A DNA stretch of 64,000 nt from Apodemus sylvaticus (taxonomy: Eukaryota; Chordata; Mammalia; Rodentia; Muridae): positions 90,449,324 to 90,513,323 of the forward strand of contig NC_067474.1 of the NCBI RefSeq assembly GCF_947179515.1. The letters are read 5' to 3'. The position numbers and the translations under genes are program-made. The notes beneath the pieces are model-generated. The model worked only from the letters and a program-made list of their open reading frames with translations, had not been told where the DNA came from and did not search any database. Position 1 is the first letter of the stretch. Every line of letters starts with the position of its first letter. Below, piece by piece: positions 34,666 to 45,995 of this stretch.

Positions 34666-35743
34666 TTTGTATTCAACTAAAATTATACATAATACATAGA
34701 AGTTCATGTGTATAGCTTAAATGAAATTATAGAATTTTACAGTATTTATAAGGTACTCATCAAGAACCACACACTTTCTTACAAAAATTATCATAATAGG
34801 CATGAGAAAATGCCTATTGATTTGTTGTTTCTGGGAGTATAAGAGAGTCCCAAACAATCTAGATAACCACTATTGCTCCTGGATTCCTCCTATATGTTGA
34901 AGCAAAGCCTTTTGGACTGAAGATACCAAAGACATCAGATGCAGAACTTAGGAACTAAGCTGTAGCTAACTGGAAAACCTCCTCCCAGAACACTTTCTTC
35001 ATAACACCCTAAGCAGCTATGCAAGCAGCCAAGGGAGGAACGATATCGTTATTCTAACCTAGTTAATTCAGTTATGAATCACAACAATGATAAGCTTGTC
35101 AAGATTTTCCTAAAGATTCTATGGTGTCAAATTTGTTTTGGTTGTGTCCAACATCGGCCAAATTTATCTTAAGGACAGATGACAGAAAGGAAATCAGGTC
35201 TGGTGCTGGAGACCTAAAAAACTAATCAGAATTATTATGATCATGGACTGTAGAGGAACTTCCAGTTCCCTAAACCCGCATAATACTTAGCTGCACTATA
35301 AATACTATAAATAATTTTCATTATTCCCATATATATATATATATGTATATTTATATATATCACACTGCATCCACAATCAATTTTTCAACAGACAAAACAC
35401 CAACTACTCAAAACAAGTGACTGTCAGGTGTCCAGTATCAAATGATACAACTATAACACAATTCATACACCTAGGACTCAAGGGACATTGAGGAAGAAGG
35501 GGTGGAAAGAATGTAAGAACCAGATGACAAGCAAGTCTACTATAAGATACCGTCTTCTAGATATTGCAAGGAAAAACCCATGGATCCACAATCACATGGC
35601 TGTATAAGACCTGAACAATAACAAAGCCAATTGATGTGTTATAGTGGATGCATTTGTTTCACTGAGCTCTAACACCAGAGGAACTACAGGCAATTAGTAC
35701 CTGCTAAAAAAGGGAGAATTAGTTTTTCTGAGGGATGAACTTC

Positions 35744-36060
35744 GTTTTTTTTTCTTTTTTTATTCGATATATTTTTTATTTACATTTCAAATGATTTCCC
35801 CTTTCCTAGCCCCCCCACTCCCAGAAAGTCCTGTAAGCCCCCCTCTCTCCCCCTGTCCTCCCACCCACCCCTTCCCACTTCCCCGTTCTGGTTTTGCTGA
35901 ATACTGCTTCACTGAGTCTTTCCAGAACAAGGGACCACTCTTCCTTTCTTCTTGTACCTCATTTGATATGTAGATTATGTTTTGGGTATTCCAGGTTTCT
36001 AGGTTAATATCCACTTATTAGTGAGTGCATACCATGATTCACCTTTTGAGTCTGGGTTAG
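35744..36060 (-). mobile_element. Short reverse-strand L1 3' end
   Basis: Poly-T with one C, then TTTATTTACATTTCAAATG, CCCCCCACTCCC, GAGTCTTTCCAGAACAAGGG and the antisense ORF2 end (TATCCACTTATTAGTGAGTG, about 36009). It is 5'-truncated about 50 bases into ORF2. Lx sequence continues on both sides. I could not find a clear target duplication. Confidence 0.93.
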
Positions 36061-36129
36061 TTTAATATCCTATACCAAGTTGTTAGCCCTAAATTATATA
36101 TATATTCAGAGAGATTGGTGGGCTAATTA

Positions 36130-36151
36130 AACACACACACACACACACACA

Positions 36152-36190
<39 letters not shown>
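36130..36190. repeat. CA microsatellite
   Basis: About 30 CA units with one CCA phase break near 36159. It lies in the position where Lx tails often carry a CA/TG array. Confidence 0.97.
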
Positions 36191-36192
<2 letters not shown>

Positions 36193-36539
36193 ATGCTGAC
36201 ATCAAGTTTCCCTTTAAAGCTTCCAAAATCAAAATATATGTCCTAACTCAAATTTAACACTGCCTAGACAAGAACATTTCCTCTCTGAAGGTAAAATAAA
36301 TGTCTTTCTGATTTTCATGTATCCCAGACTGGATATACTCTCTGATTTATTTTAAGAATCATGTCTAAAATTCATTAAGGCATTAACTAATCAGTTTCCT
36401 CTATCTAATCTTTAAGAAATAAAAACATATGCATAATATTACATATAGAATGTGCAATACTATCAGTTGATAAATAAAAGTTATGCATATGATATTCTTT
36501 TATGAAATATTTTATTCTCATCAGTGATATCATGGTCAT

Positions 36540-36540
36540 G

Positions 36541-36574
<34 letters not shown>
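36540..36574. repeat. TA microsatellite
   Basis: About 16 TA units, then TACATATTATGTATA. Confidence 0.95.
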
Positions 36575-36578
<4 letters not shown>

Positions 36579-36859
36579 TATGTATATTCATGTGTATACA
36601 GTGAAGGTAAGCCTCTATATACAATAAATATGTCTCCATAACCTATTTTAAAGTATTCTAAAGAAAGTCATCATCCTTCAGCATTGCTAAGTGTGATACA
36701 TAATAAGAGCACTCCTGAGTTTGTAAACAAGCTGGGAGCTCAAGCCAGACCAGCTGTGTTCTTGTCATTGTAAAGTAGTCACTCAGGGCAATTGATGGAA
36801 GTGGTATAGGGTGGATGGAAAAGCAGGAGATACAGATCTCCTTGAATAGCACTTATTTT

Positions 36860-37165
36860 CTATGTATGTATATGAACATGTAAAATACATACTGTTCATG
36901 TGTGGCATGTACATGTGTGTCTTGAGACATGGGTGAATTGAGGGTTTCCTCTTTAATCACTATCCACACCAATTCTTTAGATAGGGTACTTTATTGAACC
37001 TGGAGCTCATGGATTATACAAGATAGGCTGGGTAACTAATATGAGGAATCTTCTAGTCTCTGTCTGTATGAAATTGGGATTACAGGACCATGCCAATACA
37101 CTTGAATACTTGCATGGCACTTGGTATCCCAATTCAAGCCATTATGCTTATAAAGCAAACAATCA
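36860..37165 (-). mobile_element. Diverged tRNA-type SINE (B3/B4 group)
   Basis: The plus strand shows TTGAACCTGGAGCTCATGGA (36995-37014), GGCTGGGTAACTAATATGAG, GAAATTGGGATTACAGGACC (about 37070) and TACTTGCATGGCAC. This is a familiar rodent SINE order read in reverse. Subfamily is not certain. Confidence 0.5.
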
Positions 37166-37939
37166 CCTATAATGAATAAAACATCACCCCATTTCCACCC
37201 ATTCTGTTTAATAGGGTTAATGTAAAGACAGCCTGTCTTCTGTAAAGAACTATTCTGCTTTTCTTCAAAGTATATTTCTCTATTTTTCCTGTTATAAAGA
37301 AGTATTCGAAATATCCTGCTACTTGGTTGTAAAGAAAATTGAAGTCAGAAAATTTATGTGCAAATTGATGGAACTAAAAAAAAAGGTTCTATTGTGTTAA
37401 TAGGGCAGACCCAGAATAAAACAAATGTTGCATGTTTTCTTCTGTCTTAGTGTCCTTGCTATTTACCTTCAGAGGTGAGGCCCGTTCTGGACTAACTGCA
37501 GAAACCAGGAAAGTAGAAGGGGATACATCAGAACAACAGAAATAGATAATTGAATAGAAAAGTATAAATGACCTGAAGTGGAAAATGGGAAAATTTGGGA
37601 GCTCTAATTAAGGAAATTGGCTGTAAAAAACTATGAAGGTGTTTGAAAAAGTCAGGACAAAATATATTATTACTTATCTACCCAAATTACATACAGTACA
37701 TTTAAGTCACTGTAAAAATATACAGATACAGCTTAAATGAGATTTTCTCATCTGTGCTGGAAATGATTCCCTAGATTCATAAATAATGTAGTCAAATGAA
37801 TAGCACCAGATGAGAAAAGACCCCTTCAAGTTGTTGGTCAGAGCTGTCCAAGAGATTTTCAAATAGTTACAAGCTATTTTTATTGCACTGAATTGCCTCC
37901 CAGACAAGGAAATTGAGTCCCTACTGTTGAAGATACCAC
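37166..37939. other. Unique AT-rich stretch
   Basis: Nothing firmly recognised. A segment around 37340-37440 (GTGCAAATTGATGGAACTAA, GGCAGACCCAGAATAAAACA) may be ancient L1. Confidence 0.4.
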
Positions 37940-38904
37940 ATACCATGGAGATACCATAACTCTGGACACATGACCAGAGTACTTGTGCTAAGTCTGCTCT
38001 TAAAGACTCTCTGACAACTGTTCATGGTTTTCTAATCCATTATGCAGGATTACAAGAGAATGAGCCAATTAATCCTCCCCATCTAGGACACCTAAAACCC
38101 ATCTCAATGACCAGGATGACAAGATAGCCTCAAGTGTACAATAGTGGCAGATATACCTTGGTGGTAATCAGTATTTTACTAATTGCAGTAATTCACTTAA
38201 GGCCTGTTCAACAAGAGCAAACTGTGAGTGGTTCTGGAAACTTTGCTAGATATCTGGGGCTAGTAGAGTCATGGACCACAGAGGAGAACCTAAAACTTTA
38301 TTTTACTACACCAATATTATTCCTAAATCCATTTCAAACTTATACCCACAGTAAGACAAAGTTATTCTTATATCCACAGTATGTCCAGTTCTATTTATGA
38401 AAGAAAGTTACATTGCACAACTTGGAAATTATTGTATAAAACCATAACTAATTCAATAGAGATGACCAGAGACCATGTGGCTCCGGTTCCCCATTCATAT
38501 ATCCACAAGAATTCCTGAACCAAAGTCTGAGAGTTCATTGCTGAAGAGATGGCAGAGAGAATGTAAAAGCCACAAGAACAAGAGGTTTGCTGTGAGATTA
38601 TTTTTACTTGAAATATTATAGAGGCTAAACACATCTATTCCCATCAACATGACTGTCTAAACAATACGTGACCAAGGATAACAGCAGTGGAATGCTAGCA
38701 TGGAGTAGGGACAGCTCATCTGTCCTCCTCAACCCTAGAAAGAGTAATAGAGGCACATCGTGAAGGATAAAATCGTAAGAAATGGTCATTTCCTGGAAAT
38801 GACTCCCATTTGCTTCTTCAATACCAAATGGTCAGCAACAGGACCATACAGATAAAAGTAACTATTTAGACTGAACAGGTTGTATTTATGAGTATATATG
38901 TGTG

Positions 38905-38946
<42 letters not shown>

Positions 38947-39068
38947 CAATTAAGTAAAGAGAGGCCATGAACCAGAGAAAGAGAGAAAACAAGGGTTGTA
39001 CATTGGAGGAGCTAAAAGGAAAAATGGAGAAAATGTTACAATTGTATTAATTTCAAAAAGTAAAAAGT
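37940..39068 (+). mobile_element. Old Lx L1 3' UTR
   Basis: Order seen: ACACCTAAAACCCATCTCAA, GAGAGTTCATTGCTGAAGAG (about 38530), GAATGTAAAAGCCACAAGAA, GACTGTCTAAACAATACG, ATACCAAATGGTCAGCAACA, a TATG/TG array (38895-38944), AAAGAGAGGCCATGAACCAG and GTTACAATTGTATTAATTTC as the end. This is a classic Lx tail including its internal TG array. Confidence 0.82.
38900..38944. repeat. TG microsatellite within Lx tail
   Basis: TATATG units grade into about 16 pure TG units. Confidence 0.95.
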
Positions 39069-39642
39069 TTGTAAATCTTTCTTAAAATCAACTATAAAAT
39101 ATATAGTACACATCCATATACTAATGATCCACATTAACATGAAATGCTGTCAGCTATATTTTTCTCATTTTTTCTTTCATTCACTGTACATCTAGCTTGT
39201 TGTCCTTGTCACCTATAATTTTCAGAGTACCTCTTTACTTTTAGCCCAAACAAGTGTCAGGAAATAGTGTCTAGAAGTACAAAATAGAAAAGTAAGGACT
39301 GAGAGCAGAAATAACTGCTAAAGCTCCACTGATTATATTATACACATTGCTCACGGAAATTCATCCACACACAGTCTGTGACCTCATGCTCTTGCTCAAA
39401 TAGCTTTTGGAAAAGAAAAATAGTTGCTAAAAAATTAAATATCTAACTTTTGGTATTTTGTGACAGAGAAAGAAAAGAAATATTTCATTCCTCTGTTTCA
39501 ACATAGCTTATGGTACTTCACTTGTTTTAGAAGCATTATTGAAACGTGAATGGATGTACACAAAATGTCCATGTGAGCTCGCGCATATTCACACGTTTCA
39601 TAGTAGTAATTGTGCTTCTTCAAAATACATTTTCTTTTTCAG

Positions 39643-39830
39643 GCCAGGGAGATGACTTAGCTGGTAAAAGTGCCTAGCATGAAAGCATGCAAACCTGAGT
39701 TCAAACTTTATAATGCACATCAAGTTTCAAGAGAAGAATGATCTCCTTATAGCTGTTCTCTGCCTACCACAGGTGAACAGTGACATGCATGCACCTGCAT
39801 ACACATGTAGGTCCACACTCAGCTATCCTT
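39643..39830 (+). mobile_element. B3-type SINE
   Basis: tRNA-like head GCCAGGGAGATGACTTAGCT, GGTAAAAGTGCCTAGCATG, an AACCTGAGTTCAAAC B-box region, and a TGCATGCACCTGCATACACA 3' region. Confidence 0.85.
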
Positions 39831-41430
39831 GATTTATCATTACTTAATTATTTCATATTTACTTATTATTAAACCTTTTTCAATTTAAAACAAAATAAAT
39901 TTATACAGTCCATGTTATAATCTATGTTGCCATCAGTTCGTTTTAAATAAGTAGTTACAGTAGAGTAACAAACGCCAAGATATCCTAAAGTTCTGTTATA
40001 GTGTTGGCTTGTTTCATGCCTTTCATTTTTTTTTTTTGCTAACTGAATATGTCATTAATTTCAAATTAATTTGTGTACTTAAATACACAAAATTTAAGAA
40101 TTATTTTTAGCTTATAACACATGTTGAGTTATGTAAATTTCAAAATAAGCAATTAGAAATTACAGTAACAAAATAATGGCCAATATGCTATGCAGATAAT
40201 TTCTTTCCAAAGATGTTCACATCCTAATTTCCAGAATTAGTAGATTGAATGCCTTATGTTATGTGGTTAATGAAAATTAAGGTTGCGAGAGTTAATATTG
40301 TTAACCAGCTGGTCCTGAGCACTGGCAATTATTCTCAATTACCCAATTATCTACAAATTTATTAGGTTCCTTACAAATGGGAAAGAAAAGAGAAAGAGTA
40401 AGAGAAAAGATTCTCAGTGACATAACTATGAGAGACTAGGAGATCATGGTTGGATGGCTTTGATATGACGTGAGGCCATGAACTGAAGGCAAAAGTCAAC
40501 TTCTAGAAATCAGAAAAGGAAGGGACTGCTTTCCCTAAGGCCCAGAAATGAACGAAGCACTGTTATAAGCATGTGTGGATATGTTTTTTGGATGCTTATT
40601 TTCACTCGCAGGGGTATATAACTAGACTTGAAATTTCCAAGTCAAATGATAACCCTGTAATTAATTAACATTTACACTAAATGCCAGTTTCTTTTACAAC
40701 AAGAAAGAATTATTTATATTCCCATGAGTGATATGTGAAAATTGTAATTCATTAAAATTTTCACAGATAGTTGTTATAGTCTATAGTTTTTGTGGGTTTG
40801 ATATGCAATTTCTAGTTGCTAACTATGTGAGCCTCTCTTGCATTTATTACCCCTTTTTATAGTCTTCATTGGATAAGTGGTTATCCAAATCCTTTCCTTA
40901 GTACATTTTTATATAGTGAAGATCTCTGTGTTACTTAAGGGATATTTCTAAGTGGGCTGACAGAGAACATACTCATACATCTTTATTATGATAAAGGCCA
41001 TGAAAGAATGAAAAACAAGGTGTGATTTATATTAGACTAAATTAAATCTGCAACAATCAGATACCTTTCTTTTACATAATGTAAAGAAAGGTGTTAGCAG
41101 TACCTGGGAAGGCAAGTAGATGAATTATATTAGCTTATGGGGCAGACTTAATTTTGAATAGAAAGGACAACAAGGTAGTGAGAATGAGACAAAATGTAAT
41201 TAAAATGTTCTGTTAATTGATAAAATATATTTGCTGTTCCTCCATAGAACCATATAGGGGAAATGACATTGAAAATTTATTAGTATTTATAAATCATTGT
41301 CAAAATACAAATGGCACTAAAGAAGTTTAAAACATACATTGGGGAACATAATATTTTATATTTACCTCAGATTGTTACAGCACCTAACAAGCATGAGAAA
41401 TGTACATTCAAGTGGTGTTCAACTGAATCC
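39831..41430. other. Unique AT-rich stretch
   Basis: No gene or repeat is recognised with confidence. Confidence 0.45.
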
Positions 41431-42205
41431 AAACAATTCCCAAAACCATATAGACTAAAACAATGTAATGATACTTGTCTAAATATCTATCCATGCACAA
41501 ACTGGTAAGTGTAGCTGTCACCCTATATCAAAAATACTTTCCATAGCAGATGAAGATTATCGCCAAAATTAAGAAATTAAATGTATGTGGGGTGTCCAAC
41601 TCCAATCTTAACTGATACATGTACAACACAACCCTTATAATTAAGGCCTACGGAAATAAATGATAGAAGGGATAGAAAATTCTATGATCCAGGTCTAGAA
41701 TACCTGTTATGAAGTACTGTGCCCAGGACATGACACAAAGGCAAAACACAAATAAAAACCTTCAGTATTTTTGCCTAAAAAGAGCCAAAATAATTACAAC
41801 ACCAGATGACTTGCCAACACAAATAAGAGACATTCCACCTAGTTCTATTTCTTAAAGAAGACCTTTAGAATCTCAAATAATGCTGAAAGAGAGATAATCA
41901 GTTTCATCCAGGGTCAAGTCACACATTGGTCATACAATACTAAGTAGCTCTAGATACATGTACATATGAGGATACATATGTGTGTGTATGTATATGTGAA
42001 TGTGTATATATATTTATGTATATATATGTGGGTGTGTGAATGTATGTATATACATACATTGGAATATTTCAAATATATATTGTGAATTTGGGAGAGAAAT
42101 AGGAGATGAAAGAGGAGATAGAAGGGTGGAACTGAGGCAAACACAAGGGTCATAATTCTGTTTCTTGAAAAATTAGAGCTATTATTGTAAGAATAAAGAG
42201 TCAGC
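41431..42205 (+). mobile_element. Old Lx/L1 3' UTR
   Basis: GGGGTGTCCAACTCCAATC (about 41590), ACAACACCAGATGACTTGCC (41797), AGTCACACATTGGTCATACA, a TATG/TGTG-rich stretch (41955-42060), TTGTGAATTTGGGAGAGAAA and a purine-rich end to about 42135 follow the order of an old Lx tail. Confidence 0.6.
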
Positions 42206-42768
42206 TTGACTGCATACATTTATGCAGAGTCTTTGCCCAAGAAGCTCAATGATACATATGGCTGCAGCGGACATGTGTCTTACTATTTAAAATGCATCTA
42301 CACAAAATTCTGATAAAAACAATTACACAAAAATTGCTTTACTATCATAAATATTAAATATATTTTTATAAAAACAAAACCACTATTAAAATATAGAATA
42401 ACTAAAGAGAAGTACTCAGGAAAAATGAAATACATTCTTGAATATAGAATTTCTAAGTTCTGTTTTCTAGAATACTGCCTCAACTTGCGTTATATGTGCC
42501 ATAACTACAGGTGATTATTTCAATTTTCTATGTCTCAATTTGCTCACTAATAATTACACAATAAAATGTGTTATTATGATGAACAGAGGTGGTAAAAAAG
42601 AAGCAATTTGGCAAGTCTTAAGTTCAGGGACTTGCCAGGACAGTCTATAGTGTTCAAGGTGTCCATGAGATATCTCAGTGATATCTCAGATTAATTACAA
42701 TCATCTATGCACTAGCTCATATACTTTTTATTGAAAAGGGAAGTAACACAGTTTATGTTAAAATTAAA
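42206..42768. other. Unique AT-rich stretch before the tandem array
   Basis: Nothing recognised. A 12-bp motif (GATATCTCAGTG / GATATCTCAGAT) is repeated at 42669 and 42681. Confidence 0.45.
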
Positions 42769-43492
42769 GATTTACATGGAAAATATTTCAGATAAAATAG
42801 AAGAGATACGTAGAAAAACACGTTAAAATTAACAATTTTCATGGAAAATTAAAGAGTAAAGTAATAGACATATAAAACATTGCTAAATTAATTGAAATAT
42901 GAAATACAAACATTTTATGATAGAATTGAAGATTTACATGGAAATATTTCTGATAAATTGTAGAAAAACATAGAAAAACATGTTAAAATTGAAGATTATC
43001 ATGGAAAATTTTATATAGAAATAATAATAGTAGGCATGAAAGTATTCCTAAATTGATTGATTGATAAGTATTTTCTGATAAACATGAAGATTTCGATGGA
43101 AAATATTTCTGATAAAATTGAAGAAATATATAGAAAAACGTTAAAATTGAAGATTATCATGGAAATTAAGCAGATAAAATGATAGGCATAAAGATAATTC
43201 TAAGTTGATTGAAAGTGGAATTATAAACATTTTCAGATAAAATTGAAGATTTACATGGAAAATATGCCTGTAAAATTTAAGAACTACACAGACAAACACA
43301 TTAAAAATGATTATTTCATGGAAAAATTTACATATAAAATGGTAGATACAAAGAATCTTTCTAAATTAATTGAAGGTGGAATTAGAAATATTTGTAATAA
43401 AATCAAAAATTTACATTGAAAACATTTCTGATAAAATAGAGGAAATATATAGAAAGACATATTAAAATAGAAGATTATCATGAAAAATAATG
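42769..43492. repeat. Diverged tandem array, period about 160 bp, about 4.5 copies
   Basis: The anchor GATTTACATGGAAAATATTTCTG starts at 42769, 42931, 43089, 43248 and 43408, giving spacings of 162, 158, 159 and 160 bp. Within each unit a related half-motif, GATTATCATGGAAAATT, lies about 63 bp after the anchor, so the unit is itself a degraded dimer. Units differ by many substitutions and small indels, so the array is old. The DNA is strongly AT-rich and no coding frame follows the period. Confidence 0.92.
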
Positions 43493-44050
43493 CAGAAGCC
43501 TTCAGAACTCCAAACAGACTGGACCAGAACAGAAACTCCTTCCAGCCAATAATAATCCAAACACCAATTTCTCTAAACAAAACAGAATATTAAAATCAGT
43601 AAGGGAAAAAAGCAAGTAACTTATAAAATCAGACCTATCAGAATTACACCAGACTTCTCATCAGAGAGGATGAAAGCTAGACGATCGTGGGCAGACCTCG
43701 TACAGACCCTAAGAGAACACAAATGCCAGCCCAGGCTACTATACCCAGCAAAACTCTCAATCATCATAGATGGAGAAACCAAGATATTCCATGTTAAAAC
43801 CAAATTTACACAATATATTTCCACAAATCCAACCCTACAAAGGATAATATATTGAAAATGCCAACAGAAGGAGGGAAACTACACCCTAGAAAAAGCAAGA
43901 AAGTATTCTTCTACCAACAAACCCAAAAGAAGATACCCACACAGACATAAAAATAACATCAAAAATAATGGGAAGCAACAATCACTATTCCTTAATATCT
44001 CTTAACAACAATGTACTCAACTCTCCAATAAAAAGACATAGACTAACAGA
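43493..44050 (+). mobile_element. Internal L1 fragment: ORF1 C-terminus to ORF2 start
   Basis: Begins inside ORF1 (AGAAGCCTTCAGAACTCCAA), passes the ORF1 end, the inter-ORF gap and the ORF2 start region (ATGGGAAGCAACAATCACTA, about 43970), and stops about 25 codons into ORF2. Both ends are missing and there is no poly-A, so this is not a simple L1 insertion. It is bounded on the left by the tandem array and on the right by an inverted array unit. Confidence 0.93.
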
Positions 44051-44168
44051 AATATTTCTCATGTAAATCTTCAATTTTATCAGAAAATGTTTGTAATTCC
44101 CCTTTTAATTTAGTAATGTTTTTTTATGTCTACCATTTTATCTGCATTATTTTCATGATAATCTTCAA
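44047..44168. repeat. Inverted copy of the 160-bp array unit
   Basis: Read on the minus strand this is an array unit: GAAGATTATCATGAAAATAA, GCAGATAAAATGGTAGACAT, AAACATTTTCTGATAAAATT, GAAGATTTACATGAGAAATA. It is opposite in orientation to the array at 42769-43492. It shares with the last left-hand unit the variant ATGAAAA(A)TAATGCAG where earlier units have ATGGAAATTAAGCAG. Confidence 0.92.
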
Positions 44169-45099
44169 GGTCATATACTTGTTAATTATAATTGTTGTTT
44201 TTATACATTTATGAAGAGCCTCCATGACAGTGGACATGCTGAGATACAATGATGACGAGGGCAGAAGGCCACTCAGCCTTACAGATTGTATAGGCTAGTT
44301 GGAGAGGTATTAGGATTTCTTGGGTTAATAAGATAGACTGACAACTGATATGTAAAATGTACATATTTCTATGAGAATAGTATAAAAGAAATGGATCTAA
44401 TCTTGAAGAGCAAAGACTCATTTCTGACATTTCAATATGGATACATAGAAGGAGGCTTACGCATCATGCTGAAGACCAAGAAATAAGTCACTAGATATAA
44501 AAACATTAATTTTACAGTTCTAAATTTTTGATATATGAGACATTATGCATTAAAGGCAGTTGTGATAAATGGTTTAAAGAAAAAGAAGCATTACCAACTC
44601 TATTGCAAATTAGTTTGAATCTTCTGCTATCTATGATTGGGTAAATTACTGTGGTCCTTCAATTTTGTGAATACCGAGTATTGAACATGATTAAAATCAA
44701 TGAATCGTGTCTTTTCCTGAATCTATGCAGCTCCTATCACACGGTCAACAATAACCAATCTGTTCCTTTTAGTGCCCAATTACACTTTAATGGAGATTAA
44801 GAGTCACACAGCAACTTTCTCTATAAAAATAGTGATGGATTTCTTCAAACAGAACCACTTATTCCCCACTTAGAAGAAAACAGTTGTGTTAGAGCCATGA
44901 AGTGATTACGGGTTGCTGAATAGCAGAATTGCATTCAATCTGAGCTGCTACTCTTGGCCTTTAACTTTTCAGACTAGGATCAAAAGGCATAATTTATCCA
45001 AGAAATAATAGCTGGTTAAGAGAGGGTAGTGTCTCTTATATTTTGAATTCTAACATCTTTATGATATCAAGAATTTCTAAAATCTTTTTTCTAACTTTA
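44169..45099. other. Unique stretch
   Basis: No gene or repeat recognised. 44690-44950 is less AT-rich with balanced composition and could be a conserved noncoding element. Confidence 0.4.
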
Positions 45100-45995
45100 A
45101 CAAAAATATTTTATTGGATTTTTTGTATTTACATTTAAAATGTTATCCCCCTTTCTCCATTTTACATACCCTTCCCCCATTCCCCTGCTTCAATGAAGAT
45201 GTTCCTACTCCCACCCACCCACTCCCACATAAATACGCTGGCATTCCCCTACACTGGGGAAACAAAACTTCACAGGACCAAGGGCTTCTCCTCTTCTTGA
45301 TGCCAAAAAAATGCCATCCTCTGCTACATACACAGCTGGAGCCATAGGTCTTTCTATGTGTACTCTTTGGTTGGTGGTTCAGTCCCCGGAGCCCTGGAGC
45401 ATCTGGTTGGTTGATATTGCAGTTCTTCCTATGGTGTTGCAAACCCCTTCAGCTCCATGAGTACTTTCTCTAACTCCTTCATTGGTGTTTCTGTGCTCAG
45501 TCTGATGGTTAGCTGCAAGCATCGTCATCTGTATCAGTAAGGCTCTGGCAGAGCCTCTCAGGAGACAACCATATCAGACTCCTGTCAGCAAGTGCTTCTT
45601 GGCATGAGCAACAATGACCGGGTTTGGTGGCTGATTCTGAGATGGATCCCCAGGTGGGGCAGTGCCTAGATGGCCTTTCCTTCCGTCCCTGCTCCACTCT
45701 TTGTCTTTTTATTTCCTCCCGTGAGTATTTTGTTCCCCCTTCTAAGAAGGATTGAAGCATCCACATTTTGGTCTTCCTTTTTATTGAGGTTCATATGGTC
45801 TGTCAATTGTTTCCTGTGTGTTCCAAGCTTTTGGGCTAATATCCACTTATCAGTGAGTGCATACCATATGCGTTCTTTTGTGACTGGGTTACCATACTCA
45901 GGATCATATTTTCTATTTCCATCTCTTTGCCTGTGAATTTCATATAGTCATTGTTTTTAATAGCTGAGTAGTACTCCATTGTTTCATATTTGTAC
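45100..45995 (-). mobile_element. Reverse-strand L1 3' end (older subfamily)
   Basis: Starts with the tail ATTTTATTGGATTTTTTGTA, then ACATTTAAAATGTTATCCCC. A long reversed 3' UTR follows (CTACATACACAGCTGGAGCC about 45325, GAGATGGATCCCCAGGTGGG about 45640), then the antisense ORF2 end from about 45840 (TATCCACTTATCAGTGAGTG) to AGTACTCCATTGTTTCATAT. 5'-truncated. Confidence 0.95.

Larger units (their letters stand above)
34840..36190 (+). mobile_element. Old Lx L1 3' UTR, interrupted by a reverse L1
   Basis: Lx-type 3' UTR text in order: GGACTGAAGATACCAAAG, GTGTCAAATTTG...CCAACATCGGCC, ATGGCTGTATAAGACCTGAACAAT (about 35598), GAACTACAGGCAATTAGTACC (about 35682) and GGGATGAACTT. It is interrupted at 35744-36060, then resumes with TACCAAGTTGTTAGCCCTAA and the CA array typical of Lx tails. 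It may be the 3' end of the outer old host of the nest. Confidence 0.72.

Noticed and set aside
42769..43492. Regularly spaced repeat considered as CRISPR
   Set aside because: Units of about 160 bp with no conserved short repeat/unique spacer alternation, in a rodent genome; it is a satellite-like tandem array.
45114..45766. Open frames on both strands near 45.1-45.8 kb
   Set aside because: All lie within the reversed L1 3' UTR.
45100..45995. Target duplication for the reverse L1 at 45.1-46.0 kb (CAAGAATTTC versus CAAGAAATAC)
   Set aside because: Match is too short and not at the exact ends; not claimed.
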